A stretch of 64,000 nucleotides of DNA. Source: Streptosporangium sandarakinum (GTDB lineage: Bacteria > Actinomycetota > Actinomycetes > Streptosporangiales > Streptosporangiaceae). Both the position numbers and the translations under genes were made by a program. The stretch is from contig NZ_JACCCO010000001.1 in assembly GCF_013409935.1 (NCBI RefSeq), positions 1,798,001 to 1,862,000 of the forward strand, written 5' to 3'. Below, piece by piece: positions 51,001 through 59,749 of this stretch. The notes below the pieces were generated by a model. That model did not search any database, was not told the origin of the DNA, and saw only the letters and a list, made by a program, of their open reading frames with translations. The number at the start of each line of letters is the position of its first letter. Positions within the stretch are counted from its first letter, which is position 1.

Positions 51001-52166
51001 AGGTCCTCCAGCGCGTCGGCGAGGGCGGCGACCCCCGCGTGGCAGTCGGACGTCTCGGCGTGTTCGTCCGGGGAGTGTGAGATTCCCGTTGGGTTGCGCA
51101 CGAACACCATGGCGCTGGGAACGCCCGCGGCGGCGAGGATCCCGGCGTCGTGCCCGGCGCCGGTCGGCAGCGCCGGGGCGCCGCCGAGGACCGCGGCGAG
51201 GCGGTCGCGCAGGTCCGCGTCGAAGTCGACGACGGGCGTCCAGGACTCGGCGCTCACCTCGGCGCCGGAGGAGTCGGCCAGTTCGGCGACCAGCGCCCGG
51301 ACGGCGTCCTCCCGGCCGCCGCGGGCGTCGAGCCAGGCGCTGACCAGGCCGGGGACGGCGTTGGCGTTGTTGGGCGAGACGCGCACCTTGCCGAAGGTGG
51401 CGAGCACCCCGGCGCGTTCGGCGGCCTCGCGGGCGCGCAGGACGGTGCGGGCGAAGGGCAGCATGGGGTCGTCGCGGTCGTCCAGGCGGGTGGTGCCGGC
51501 GTGGTTGGCCTGTCCGCGGAAGTCGAAGCGCCAGCGGCCGTGCGGCCAGATGGCCGAGGCCACGCCGACCGGGGCTCCGGCGTCGACCAGGCCGCGGCCC
51601 TGCTCGACGTGCAGCTCCAGGAAGACCCCGATGTGCCGGAGCGTCTCGTCGTCCCGGCCGAGGGCGCCGGGGTCGCGTCCGGCCCGGCGCAGCACCTCGG
51701 CGAGCGAGTCGCCCTCGTCGTCGGTCAGGCCGCGGGCGCGGTCCGGGCCGAGGACGCCGGTGAGCAGCCGGGACCCCACGCAGGGGACGCCGAACCTGGC
51801 GCCCTCCTCGTCGGTGAAGCAGGCGACGCCCAGCGGACGGGCGGGCTCGGCGCCCCTGGCGCGCAACGCGTCGAGGGCGGCGAAGGCGGAGACGACGCCG
51901 AGGGGGCCGTCGAAGGCGCCGCCCTGCCGTACCGAGTCCAGGTGGCTGCCGGTGACGACGCCGGGACGGCCGGACGGGTCGCCCCACCAGGCCCAGAGGT
52001 TGCCGTTGCGGTCCTCCCGCAGGTCGAGGCCGCGCCGTTCCGCCTCCTGGCGGAACCACTCGCGCAGTTCCCGGTCGGCGGGCGACCACGCGTCGCGGAG
52101 GTACCCGCCGGTCCGGCCGTCACGTCCGAGGTGCTCGATGGCACCCCACATCTCGTCGAACACCAC
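50988..52166 (-). CDS. M20-family amidohydrolase (allantoate amidohydrolase/N-carbamoylase-like)
   Basis: A 392-residue binuclear zinc hydrolase: TGSHLDSVRQGGAFDGPLGV (metal ligands near 73-85), CFTDEEGARFGVPCVGSRLL with the catalytic Glu, LELHVEQGRGLV, FRGQANHAGTTRLDDRDDP and GAGHDAGILA. Homology points to allantoate or N-carbamoyl substrates, but its place inside a hut unit without hutG suggests N-formylglutamate as substrate (inference). The start at GTG 52166 is weakly supported by its ribosome site. The hut palindrome lies 10 bases upstream. Confidence 0.88.
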   Translation of the reverse strand: MVFDEMWGAIEHLGRDGRTGGYLRDAWSPADRELREWFRQEAERRGLDLREDRNGNLWAWWGDPSGRPGVVTGSHLDSVRQGGAFDGPLGVVSAFAALDALRARGAEPARPLGVACFTDEEGARFGVPCVGSRLLTGVLGPDRARGLTDDEGDSLAEVLRRAGRDPGALGRDDETLRHIGVFLELHVEQGRGLVDAGAPVGVASAIWPHGRWRFDFRGQANHAGTTRLDDRDDPMLPFARTVLRAREAAERAGVLATFGKVRVSPNNANAVPGLVSAWLDARGGREDAVRALVAELADSSGAEVSAESWTPVVDFDADLRDRLAAVLGGAPALPTGAGHDAGILAAAGVPSAMVFVRNPTGISHSPDEHAETSDCHAGVAALADALEDLCRS

Positions 52167-52175
52167 TCCATTATG

Positions 52176-52191
52176 TGAATGAAGTCATTCA
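52176..52191. promoter_or_regulatory. hut operator copy 1
   Basis: TGAATGAAGTCATTCA is a perfect dyad (7-base arms, 2-base centre) directly upstream of the M20-hutF-hutI unit. The same architecture occurs upstream of hutU at 58585-58600. Confidence 0.8.
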
Positions 52192-52252
52192 TTTGCGAGC
52201 CCTCCACCCTCCGTCCTCAGCCTTTGGCATTCGGCGGGCGGCCCGCGGGACG

Positions 52253-52939
52253 TCAGGCGACGGGGCGGACCGCCGGGCGGAGGGTGATGTCGGTGAGGTG
52301 CGCGTCCGGCGAGGCGGTCACCGCCGCCAGCACCGCCCGGGCCACCGACTCCGGCGTCAGGTACCGCTCCGGCTCGTAGGCCCCGTTCTCCTGGGCCCGC
52401 ACCCCGCGCTGCATGTCGGTGTCGATCCGCCCGGGATAGACGGTGGTCACCCGCAGGGCGGGCTCCTCCTGCCGGAGCACGTCGGCGAAGGCGCGCAGCG
52501 CGAACTTGCTGGCGGCGTAGGACCCCCAGGTGGGGTTGGCGTGCAGCCCGGACCCCGAGTTGATCGCCACCACCTGGCCGCGGGCGGCGCGCAGCGCGGG
52601 CAGCAGCAGCCGGGTCAGCTCGGCCACCGCGACGACGTTGACCTCCATCGTGCGGCGCCACACCTCGGCGGGCGTCTCCTCGATCCGGCCCAGGGTCACC
52701 ACGCCCGCGCTGTGCACCAGCACGTCGAGCCGGTCGATCCCGGCGACGTCCGCCTCGGTGACGGCGGTGAGCTCCACCGGCCAGGGCCGCGCGCCGGGCA
52801 GCTCGGCGCACAGCTTGCCGAGCGCCTCGGCGTCGCGGCCGCCGAGCAGCAGATCGTGGGTGGGGGCGAGGGCGCGGGCGACGGCGGCCCCGACTCCCCG
52901 GGAGGCTCCTGTGACCAGTGCGGTCGGTCGTGCGGACAT
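52253..52939 (-). CDS. Short-chain dehydrogenase/reductase
   Basis: A 228-residue classical SDR starting at ATG 52939. It has the NAD(P) motif TALVTGASRGVGAAVARAL at 6-24, LVHSAGVV, the serine of the active site near INSGSGLHANP, and YAASKFALRAF with the Tyr/Lys pair. The substrate is unknown. It lies between hut and the small gene at 53052, on the same strand, with its own gap on each side. Not obviously part of histidine degradation. Confidence 0.9.
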   Translation of the reverse strand: MSARPTALVTGASRGVGAAVARALAPTHDLLLGGRDAEALGKLCAELPGARPWPVELTAVTEADVAGIDRLDVLVHSAGVVTLGRIEETPAEVWRRTMEVNVVAVAELTRLLLPALRAARGQVVAINSGSGLHANPTWGSYAASKFALRAFADVLRQEEPALRVTTVYPGRIDTDMQRGVRAQENGAYEPERYLTPESVARAVLAAVTASPDAHLTDITLRPAVRPVA

Positions 52940-53051
52940 GCGGGCCACGTTACTCCGGGCCCGCCGGCCCGCCGTCACCCCCTCCCGGCCCTGAGCAGCC
53001 CGGTTTCGCGACGCCGCCCGGGCCGGCGCCCGTCCGCCCGCAACGGTGCGG

Positions 53052-53381
53052 CTACCGGTACGGGCGGAAGGTCGCGGGGCCGGGCCGTTCCAGGGTCAGT
53101 GCGTACCCGCCGTGCGGATAGCGGTGGTCGTCCGGACGGACCCGGACCTCCCCGGCGGCGGCCTCCAGGATCACGCACCGGTACCACTCGCCGTCCCGCA
53201 GGAACTCCCAGTGCCCCATGAGCACCTCCAGCCCGGACCGCCGCACCTCCTCGGCCGCCCGGTCCTCGGGTCCGGGTTCGCCGAGCGGGTAACCGAACAC
53301 GGTCAGCGGCTCCCAGCCGTCGCCGGCCCGCCGCAGGTAGCCCAGGAGGGCGCCGTCGTCGTCGCGTCTGATCTCTCTCAC
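53052..53381 (-). CDS. Conserved hypothetical small protein
   Basis: I do not recognise this 109-residue protein. It starts at GTG 53381 (VREIRRDDDGALLGYLRRAG) and has GWEPLTVFGYPLGEPGPEDR, then WEFLRDGEWYRCVILEAAAG and a C-terminal PHGGYALTLERPGP. A single cysteine follows the aromatic YR. A -10-like TATAAG (complement of 53391-53396) would put transcription start only about 3 bases before the GTG, implying a near-leaderless mRNA. It is divergent from the PadR gene. Confidence 0.7.
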   Translation of the reverse strand: MREIRRDDDGALLGYLRRAGDGWEPLTVFGYPLGEPGPEDRAAEEVRRSGLEVLMGHWEFLRDGEWYRCVILEAAAGEVRVRPDDHRYPHGGYALTLERPGPATFRPYR

Positions 53382-53383
53382 GG

Positions 53384-53412
53384 TTGACACCTTATACAAA
53401 CTTGAATACAAA
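53384..53412 (+). promoter_or_regulatory. Leaderless promoter and PadR site
   Basis: TTGACA (53384-53389), 17-base spacer and TACAAA (53407-53412) place the transcription start at or next to the ATG at 53420, which has no ribosome binding site. ATACAAACTTG and ATACAAATTTG repeat within it, and TACAAATTTGCA is an imperfect dyad fit for the PadR protein. Confidence 0.65.
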
Positions 53413-53419
53413 TTTGCAT

Positions 53420-53950
53420 ATGTCCTCCACCCGCGTTCTCCTGCTCGGCGTGCTGCTCGACGGCCCGCTCCACGGCTACGAGGTACGGCGCCGCCTCGAA
53501 ATCATGGGCACCCACCACTGGGCCAACGTGGCCTACGGCTCGATCTACCACGGCCTGGCCAAGATGGCCGACGAGGGCCTGCTGGAGCGGGTGGAGGAGG
53601 GCAGGGGCGGCAAGACCGTCTACGCGATCACCGAGGACGGCCGGTCGGAGTTCAATCGCCTGCTGCTGTCGAACTGGTGGGAGATCAAGCCGATCGTCGA
53701 CCCGTTCCAGGTGGCGCTCACCTTCATGGACCGGCTGTCACCGGCCGAGCTGACCTCGGCGCTGGAGGCCAGGGCCGCCCAGCTCCGGTTCTCCGTCGAG
53801 ATGGTCCGGCGGGCGATGGGCGGCAAGCAGGCCTACGGCGCCCCCCCGCACATCGACGAGTGCCTGCGGCTGAACGTCCTCCAGCTCCAGGCCCAGCTCA
53901 CCTGGGTGGAGGAGGCCGTCGAGAAGGTCCGGAACGGCGAGCTGCCGTGA
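53420..53950 (+). CDS. PadR-family transcriptional regulator
   Basis: A 176-residue regulator starting at ATG 53420 (SSTRVLLLGVLLDGPLHGYE). The winged helix has YGSIYHGLAKMADEGLLERV and KTVYAITEDGRSEF, and the C-terminal helices carry LSPAELTSALEARAAQLRF. It precedes a DrrAB-type efflux operon and probably represses it and itself in the absence of a drug-like ligand, as LmrR/PadR proteins do. The mRNA is probably leaderless. Confidence 0.9.
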   Translation: MSSTRVLLLGVLLDGPLHGYEVRRRLEIMGTHHWANVAYGSIYHGLAKMADEGLLERVEEGRGGKTVYAITEDGRSEFNRLLLSNWWEIKPIVDPFQVALTFMDRLSPAELTSALEARAAQLRFSVEMVRRAMGGKQAYGAPPHIDECLRLNVLQLQAQLTWVEEAVEKVRNGELP

Positions 53951-53957
53951 AAACCGG

Positions 53958-53988
53958 TTGAGGCTCCTCCCACTGGAGGGTTCACTCT
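53958..53988 (+). promoter_or_regulatory. MerR-type promoter before the efflux operon
   Basis: TTGAGG (53958-53963), a 19-base spacer containing CTCC and the canonical right half ACTGGAGG, then CACTCT (53983-53988). This resembles BmrR/TipA-type promoters activated by drug-binding MerR proteins. No merR gene is in the window. Confidence 0.5.
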
Positions 53989-54151
53989 CTTCTTCGGACG
54001 CGCCGTGAAACATCCGGGTGCGTCTTCCGGATACGCCTTCCGAACCTTCCGGGCACATCCCCCGGAACGGGGTGTCCGGGCGCCCCCTGAACGCCCTTGC
54101 CGGGAAACCCCCGGTACTCCGCACGACCCCCCATCCCCCGAACGGAGAATC

Positions 54152-55111
54152 ATGATCATTGAGGCGCAGGGACTGCGCAAGACCTTCACCGCCCGGCGCG
54201 GGCGCGGTAAGGCCGAGGAGGTCGAGGCCGTCCGGGGCATCGACCTGAGCGTCGGCGAAGGTGAGATCTTCGCCGCGCTCGGCCCCAACGGCGCGGGCAA
54301 GACCACCACCGTCCGGATGCTCGCCACCTTCACCGTCCCCACCGCCGGGACCGCTCGGGTCGCCGGGTACGACGTGGTCACCGACGCCGCCAAGGTCCGC
54401 GAGCGGATCGGCTACGTCAGCCAGGCCGGCGGCGTGGACGACAACGCCCCCGGCCTGGAGAGCCTGGTGCTGGCCGCCCGCCTCGCGGGGGCCTCCCGCA
54501 GGGACGCGCTGGCCCGCGCCGGTGAGCTGCTGGAGACCTTCAGCCTGACCGAGGTCGCGAACCGCCCGGCGCGGACGCTCTCCGGCGGGCAGAAGCGCCG
54601 CTTCGCCCTGGCCATCGGCCTGGTGAACCGGCCGCCGCTGGTCTTCCTGGACGAGCCCACCACCGGCCTGGACCCGCAGAACCGCGCCAACCTCTGGGAG
54701 GAGATCCGCGCCCTGCGCGACGCGGGCACCAGCGTGCTGCTGACCACCCACTACCTCGACGAGGCCGACGCCCTGTGCGACCGGCTGGTCATCATCGACC
54801 ACGGCCTGATCGTCGCCGAGGGCACCCCCGGCGGGCTGAAGAAGGAGATCGCGGGCGACGTCGTCACGCTGCGGACCGATGACCCGGCCGCGGCCCGGGA
54901 ACTGCTGGCCGCGCAGCCGTACATCGCCGAGACGCGCCTGGAGGGGGAGGTCCTGCGCGCCTACCTCGACGACGGCGAGCACAGCCTGCCCGCCCTGCTG
55001 CGCGCCCTGGAGTCCGGGGGCGTGTCGATCGGCTCCATCTCCCTCGACCGGGCCACGCTCGACGACGTCTTCCTCAAGCACACCGGCCGCTCCCTGCGCG
55101 ACGCCGCCTGA
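54152..55111 (+). CDS. DrrA-like ABC transporter ATPase
   Basis: The 319-residue ATPase starts at ATG 54152 (IIEAQGLRKTFTARRGRGK), with CGGAGA upstream; a longer frame from 54005 is rejected. Walker A is LGPNGAGKTTTVRML near 47, the signature LSGGQKRRFALAIGL, and Walker B LVFLDEPTTGLDPQNR. The C-terminus ends LDDVFLKHTGRSLRDAA, the marker of the daunorubicin-resistance DrrA group. It exports drugs or lipids with the permease 35 bases downstream. Confidence 0.93.
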   Translation: MIIEAQGLRKTFTARRGRGKAEEVEAVRGIDLSVGEGEIFAALGPNGAGKTTTVRMLATFTVPTAGTARVAGYDVVTDAAKVRERIGYVSQAGGVDDNAPGLESLVLAARLAGASRRDALARAGELLETFSLTEVANRPARTLSGGQKRRFALAIGLVNRPPLVFLDEPTTGLDPQNRANLWEEIRALRDAGTSVLLTTHYLDEADALCDRLVIIDHGLIVAEGTPGGLKKEIAGDVVTLRTDDPAAARELLAAQPYIAETRLEGEVLRAYLDDGEHSLPALLRALESGGVSIGSISLDRATLDDVFLKHTGRSLRDAA

Positions 55112-55146
55112 CGCCCGCCGCCCCCGACCGAAGAAGGAACCCCCCG

Positions 55147-55896
55147 ATGCTCCGGCACACCATGCTCTTCCTGGGCTACGAACTCGGCAACCTCCGCCGC
55201 AACCCCGCCTGGCCGCTGCTCGGCATCATGCAGCCCGTCCTCTACCTCCTGCTGTTCGCCCCGCTGCTGACCAAACTGACCCCGGGCGGGACGCTCTCCG
55301 AGGCGCTGGTCGTGTTCACCCCCGCCGCGCTGGTGATGATCGCCCTGTTCGGCTCGATGTTCACCGGGTTCGGCATGATCAACGAGACCCGGAACGGGGT
55401 GCTGGAACGGCTGGCGGTCAGCCAGGCGTGGCGGCCCTCGATCGTCCTCGGCCGGGTCGCCAAGGACATGATCATGCTGGTCCTGCAGTCGCTCCTGGTC
55501 CTCGGCGTGGCCTCACTGATGGGCCTGCGGATCTCCCTGTCCGCGATGGGCCTCATGCTGCTGCTCATGGCCGTCACCGGCCTGTTCGCCGCGAACCTGT
55601 CGTACGGCCTGGCGCTGTCGATCCGCGACGAGAACGGCATGTCGCAGATCGTGCAGTTCTTCCTGCTGCCGCTGATGCTGCTGTCGGGCCTGATGCTGCC
55701 GATCTCCCTCGGCCCCGACTGGATGCAGGCGGTCGCGAAGTTCAACCCGCTGTACTACGCGGTCGAGGCGGGCCGGGCGCTGTTCGCCGGGGACTTCTCA
55801 AGCGGCACGATCCCGACGGCCTTCGCGCTGTTCCTGGTCCTGGGCGTGCTCACCCTGACCTGGTCGGTCCGCTCACTGCGGAAGCTGGCCGGCTGA
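55147..55896 (+). CDS. DrrB-like ABC transporter permease
   Basis: An ABC2-type membrane protein of 249 residues with six helices. Hallmarks are NLRRNPAWPLLGIMQPVLYL, FGMINETRNGVLERLAVSQA and LLSGLMLPISLGPDWMQAVA. AGAAGGAA precedes the ATG. It forms the membrane part of the exporter with the DrrA-like ATPase. A hairpin terminator follows the stop at once. Confidence 0.93.
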   Translation: MLRHTMLFLGYELGNLRRNPAWPLLGIMQPVLYLLLFAPLLTKLTPGGTLSEALVVFTPAALVMIALFGSMFTGFGMINETRNGVLERLAVSQAWRPSIVLGRVAKDMIMLVLQSLLVLGVASLMGLRISLSAMGLMLLLMAVTGLFAANLSYGLALSIRDENGMSQIVQFFLLPLMLLSGLMLPISLGPDWMQAVAKFNPLYYAVEAGRALFAGDFSSGTIPTAFALFLVLGVLTLTWSVRSLRKLAG

Positions 55897-55900
55897 CCCG

Positions 55901-55932
55901 CGCCGCCCGCTCCCCTTCTCCGCCGGGCGGCG
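55901..55932 (+). terminator. Terminator after the efflux operon
   Basis: CGCCGCCCG (55901-55909) pairs with CGGGCGGCG (55924-55932), in the convergent gap with the RpiR gene. Confidence 0.6.
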
Positions 55933-55950
55933 GGGGCGGGCCGGCGCCGT

Positions 55951-56766
55951 CTACTCGACGAAGACCCCGCCCTGGTCGGTCATCCGCTCGTACTCCTCCA
56001 GGCGGGCCTGGGTGCGCAGCGGCGCCGCGTCGGCCATGGCCTCCACCAGCACCATGGCCAGGGCGAGCGGCGCCGCGTGCGAGTCGAACACCAGCCGCTC
56101 GCCGACCGGCGCGTCCAGCAGGACGTCGGCCTCGAACGGCACGTCGCGCCGGTCGGTGATCACCGCGGTCCGCAGGCCCAGCTCGCGGGCCCGCCCCAGG
56201 GCGGCGACCGCCTCGGCGGGGTAGCGGGGCAGGACCACCGCGACCAGCCAGCCCGCCCCGGCGCGGCGCGCGGCGTGCAGACCGTCGGCCAGCTCGGAGC
56301 CGCCGTGGACCATCAGGCGGACGTCCGGGTGGATGCGGCGGGCGAAGTAGGCGAACGTGGTGGCCAGCCCGCTGGAGACGCGCAGCCCCAGCACCGGCAG
56401 CGGCTCGCACGCGGCGAGCGCGGCGCCCAGCTCGGCGACGGACGACGGGTCGGCCAGGCCCTCGCGCACGCTGCGCAGGTTGCCGATCTCGACGTCGATG
56501 GCGGTCTGCAGGTCGTTGGCGCGCGGCGGGACCTGGTCGCCCACCACGAGGGGCCGCAGCGCCTGCCGCAGCTCGGGGTAGCCGGCGAAGCCGAGCCCGA
56601 CGGCGAACCTGGTCACCGACGGCTGACTCACCCCGACCCGGTCGGCCAGCTCCACGCTGGACAGGAAGATCGCCTCATCCAGGTGGTCGCCGAGATAGCG
56701 GGCGATCCGCCGCTGCACGGGCGACAGCCGCCGGCCCTCAAGAAGTCGATCGAGTCCGTCCCCCAC
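55951..56766 (-). CDS. RpiR/MurR-family regulator with SIS domain
   Basis: A 271-residue regulator. The N-terminal HTH_6 domain has RLSPVQRRIARYLGDHLDEA, then VGVSQPSVTRFAVGLGFAGY, and the C-terminal SIS domain has VLGLRVSSGLATTFAYFARR and AVVLPRYPAEAVAALGRARE. I chose GTG 56766, which follows GGAGGGG; 56811 and 56799 are alternatives. It lies 141 bases downstream of hutU on the same strand, so it is the best candidate for the protein that binds the two hut palindromes. Confidence 0.88.
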   Translation of the reverse strand: MGDGLDRLLEGRRLSPVQRRIARYLGDHLDEAIFLSSVELADRVGVSQPSVTRFAVGLGFAGYPELRQALRPLVVGDQVPPRANDLQTAIDVEIGNLRSVREGLADPSSVAELGAALAACEPLPVLGLRVSSGLATTFAYFARRIHPDVRLMVHGGSELADGLHAARRAGAGWLVAVVLPRYPAEAVAALGRARELGLRTAVITDRRDVPFEADVLLDAPVGERLVFDSHAAPLALAMVLVEAMADAAPLRTQARLEEYERMTDQGGVFVE

Positions 56767-56907
56767 GTCCCCTCCAACCGCCGGGCCGCGCGCGGGCATT
56801 CCCGCATCCACCGCGCGTCCGCCGCGTATCCGCCCGAGCCGGGCCCGTCCGCGCTTCGTCCGGTGGCGGGCCCGGCCGGTACGGTCCGGCGCGGGCCCGC
56901 GGGCCGG

Positions 56908-58563
56908 TCAGGACTCGCGCATCGGGACGCGGACGCCGCGCTCCTCCGCCACCGCGGCCGCCTCGTCGTAGCCGGCGTCGACGTGCCGCATCACGCCGGT
57001 CCCCGGGTCGTTGGTCAGGACCCGGTTCAGCTTCTCCGCGCCGAGCCGGGTGCCGTCGGCGACGGTGACCTGACCGGCGTGGATCGACCGGCCGATGCCG
57101 ACGCCGCCGCCGTGGTGGATGGAGACCCACGCGGCGCCGGAGGCGACGTTGAGCATGGCGTTCAGCAGCGGCCAGTCGGCGATCGCGTCGGAGCCGTCGG
57201 CCATGCCCTCGGTCTCCCGGTACGGCGACGCCACCGACCCGCAGTCGAGGTGATCGCGGCCGATCACCAGCGGGGCCTCGATCTCGCCCGAGGCGACCAT
57301 GTCGTTGAACCGCTCCCCGGCCAGGTGGCGCTCGCCGTACCCGAGCCAGCAGATCCGGGCGGGCAGCCCCTGGAAGTGGACCTTCTCCTCGGCCATCCTG
57401 ATCCAGCGGGCCAGCGGCTCGTTGTCGGGGAACAGATCCAGGATCGCCCGGTCGGTCCGGGCGATGTCGGCGGGGTTGCCCGACAGCGCCGCCCAGCGGA
57501 ACGGGCCCTTGCCCTCGCAGAACAGCGGCCGGATGTAGGCGGGCACGAAGCCGGGGAAGTCGAAGGCCCGCTCGAAGCCGCCCAGCTTCGCCTCACCCCG
57601 GATGGAGTTGCCGTAGTCGAAGACCTCGGCGCCGGCGTCCTGGAAGCCGACCATGGCCTCGACGTGCCGGGCCATGGACTCGCGGGCCCTGCGGGTGAAG
57701 CCCGCCGGGTCCTTGTCCCGCTCGGCGGTCATGTCCTCGAAGGCCATGCCGGACGGCAGGTACATCAGCGGGTCGTGCGCCGACGTCTGGTCGGTGACGA
57801 TGTCGATCTCGGCGCCGCGGCGCAGCAGCTCGGGGAAGGCGTCGGCGGCGTTGGCCTCGACACCGATGCTGAGCGGCTCGCGCCGGTCGCGGGCGGCGTA
57901 GGCCAGGCGCAGCGCCTCGTCGAGGTCGGCGGCGCGGACGTCCAGGTAGCGGTGCTCGATGCGGCGGTCGATGGACCGGGGGTCGCAGTCGACACAGATC
58001 ACCACGCCGCCGTTCATGGTCACGGCCAGCGGCTGGGCGCCGCCCATGCCGCCGAGTCCGGCCGTCAGCGTGATCGTCCCGGCGAGCGAGCCGCCGAACC
58101 GCTTGGCGGCGACGGCGGCGAAGGTCTCGTAGGTGCCCTGCAGGATGCCCTGGGTGCCGATGTAGATCCAGGAGCCGGCCGTCATCTGCCCGTACATGGT
58201 CAGGCCCGCGGCCTCCAGGCGGCGGAACTCCTCCCAGTTCGCCCAGTCGGGCACCAGGTTGGAGTTGGCGATGAGGACCCGCGGCGCCCACTCGTGGGTG
58301 CGGAACACCCCGACCGGACGGCCGGACTGCACGAGCAGCGTCTCGTCGCCCTCCAGCGTGGTCAGGGTACGGACGATCGCGTCGAAGGAACGCCAGTCGC
58401 GCGCGGCCCGGCCCGAACCGCCGTAGACGACGAGCTGCTCGGGATGCTCGGCCACCTCCGGGTCCAGGTTGTTCTGGATCATACGGAGTGCCGCCTCCTG
58501 CGGCCATCCCCTGGCGGTGAGCGTGGTGCCGCGCGGGGCGCGCACGGTCCGGCTGCCGGTCAT
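56908..58563 (-). CDS. hutU: Urocanate hydratase HutU
   Basis: Second step of histidine degradation: urocanate to imidazolone propionate, with tightly bound NAD+. The 551-residue product has [91 protein letters not shown] and [19 protein letters not shown], all diagnostic. The start is ATG 58563, with the hut palindrome 22 bases upstream. hutH is not in the window. Confidence 0.97.
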   Translation of the reverse strand: MTGSRTVRAPRGTTLTARGWPQEAALRMIQNNLDPEVAEHPEQLVVYGGSGRAARDWRSFDAIVRTLTTLEGDETLLVQSGRPVGVFRTHEWAPRVLIANSNLVPDWANWEEFRRLEAAGLTMYGQMTAGSWIYIGTQGILQGTYETFAAVAAKRFGGSLAGTITLTAGLGGMGGAQPLAVTMNGGVVICVDCDPRSIDRRIEHRYLDVRAADLDEALRLAYAARDRREPLSIGVEANAADAFPELLRRGAEIDIVTDQTSAHDPLMYLPSGMAFEDMTAERDKDPAGFTRRARESMARHVEAMVGFQDAGAEVFDYGNSIRGEAKLGGFERAFDFPGFVPAYIRPLFCEGKGPFRWAALSGNPADIARTDRAILDLFPDNEPLARWIRMAEEKVHFQGLPARICWLGYGERHLAGERFNDMVASGEIEAPLVIGRDHLDCGSVASPYRETEGMADGSDAIADWPLLNAMLNVASGAAWVSIHHGGGVGIGRSIHAGQVTVADGTRLGAEKLNRVLTNDPGTGVMRHVDAGYDEAAAVAEERGVRVPMRES

Positions 58564-58584
58564 GACCGAGCCTCCTCATCATCA

Positions 58585-58600
58585 TGAATGAATGCATTCA
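58585..58600. promoter_or_regulatory. hut operator copy 2
   Basis: TGAATGAATGCATTCA has the same 7-2-7 architecture as the site at 52176-52191, with one base differing in the right arm. It lies immediately upstream of hutU. Confidence 0.8.
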
Positions 58601-59023
58601 TATTTGTCACCCGGAGGCCACGGGTCAACCCGGGCCGGAAGGAGGCCCGACGCGGAAGGCCCCGACGCGAGAGGGCCGGCGCGGGAGGCCCGACGCGAGA
58701 GGGCGCCCCGGCCGCCGCCGGGACGCCCTCCGTTTCCGGCCGTCCTCCGCCCCCGCCATGACCCTCGTCCCGCACGGACTGGGCGAAGGGGGATGAGCCG
58801 GGAGCGCCCACTGGACGCTCCGATGCGAAGAAGAGGCTCCGCACAGGCCAGGTGCCCGGTTTCCGGAGCGGCGAATCAGCGGAGGGCGGGGTCTTCCGAA
58901 GTATCTCGCCACCCGCTACACAGATTTTTCGCAATCCCCTCCGAAGGCTTGAGGCGGTCACCTGGGGGGATGGTGACGGTCAGGGGATCTGCCGAATGCC
59001 GGAAGCGCCAGGAGGGGATCGGC
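58601..59023. other. Divergent intergenic region upstream of hutU
   Basis: About 420 bases. The first part (58640-58740) has repeated AGGCCCGACGCG-like segments. The part near 58905-58945 is AT-richer (ACACAGATTTTTCGCAATCC) and may hold the promoter of the + strand gene at 59024. No gene is supported. Confidence 0.3.
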
Positions 59024-59341
59024 ATGACGGACGCGGACGACGCGAACCTGCCCGGCGGTTCGGATCTGACGGGGGTGTCGGGCGACGCGGCGGACATCGG
59101 CCCGTCCGTCGACGCGGACCTGACCACGGAGCAGGCGGCGGTCTTCCGGGCCGTCTCGGAGCTGGAGAGCTCCGTCGGGCCGGGGCACGTGGCGGAGATC
59201 GCGCGGGCGGCGGGGCTGGACCCCGGGCGCGTCGAGGAGGTGCTGGAGGAGCTGATCGGCGGGCCCGGCCTGGTCGTCGCCGCCACCGACCCCTGGCACC
59301 CCGAGCTCGGGCCCCGCTACCAGGTGCAGAGCCCGGACTAG
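59024..59341 (+). CDS. Small winged-helix-like protein
   Basis: A 105-residue protein with a perfect ribosome site (AGGAGGGG) before ATG 59024. An acidic N-terminus of about 35 residues precedes a helix-turn-helix-like unit with AVFRAVSELESSVGPGHVAE, IARAAGLDPGRVEEVLEELI and a wing-like PRYQVQSPD at the end. It may be a DNA-binding or protein-interaction module; I know no specific function. It stands alone. Confidence 0.7.
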   Translation: MTDADDANLPGGSDLTGVSGDAADIGPSVDADLTTEQAAVFRAVSELESSVGPGHVAEIARAAGLDPGRVEEVLEELIGGPGLVVAATDPWHPELGPRYQVQSPD

Positions 59342-59551
59342 CCGCGCCACCGGACACGGCGCCCGGACCGGCCGCCCGCTCACGGGAAGTCCCCTTGCGC
59401 GGGAGCCCGTCCGCGGAGAGGACGGCGCCGCCGCGGAGAGGACGACCGCGGAGGGAACGGCCGCGCCGGGCACCGGCGCCCCACGGCCCGGAGGGGGAGC
59501 ACGAGCCGCGGAGCGCCGGCGCCCGGCGCGGCCGGGCGGAGGGTACGGACG

Positions 59552-59749
59552 TCAGCCGCGACGGGCGGCGCCGTACTCCCTGCGCATCTCGGCCACGGTG
59601 TCCAGGATCTCGTCCTGGGTCTTGAGAAGCCTGGCCTCGGCCTCCTCGGTCCGCCCCTCGGCGGCGAGCCGCCGGTCGCCGATCCGGCCGCCCAGCTTCC
59701 GCTTGGCCCTTGCCTTCATCTCACGCAGATTGAGCTTCTCGACGAGACC
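59552..59749 (-). CDS. CsbD-like small stress protein
   Basis: A 65-residue charged protein starting at GTG 59749 with GAAGGAG 8 bases upstream. The pattern KARAKRKLGGRIGDRRLAAE followed by GRTEEAEARL resembles the CsbD/YjbJ motif (Lys-rich, GxxxGdxxLxxEGk). CsbD proteins are general-stress proteins of unknown mechanism. The ORF could start at 59848, but those extra residues are Arg/Pro-rich and unsupported. The gap 59342-59551 shows only GC-rich CCGCGGAGAGGACG repeats. Confidence 0.6.
   Translation of the reverse strand, partial: GLVEKLNLREMKARAKRKLGGRIGDRRLAAEGRTEEAEARLLKTQDEILDTVAEMRREYGAARRG

Noticed and set aside
58592-59341. Longer + strand frame extending the 59024 gene to 58592
   Set aside because: The upstream part is Arg/Pro/Gly-rich, overlaps the hutU promoter, and the ATG at 59024 has an ideal ribosome binding site.
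59342-59551. Short CCGCGGAGAGGACG repeats as a CRISPR or regulatory array
   Set aside because: Only two or three imperfect copies without regular spacers; ordinary GC-rich intergenic sequence.
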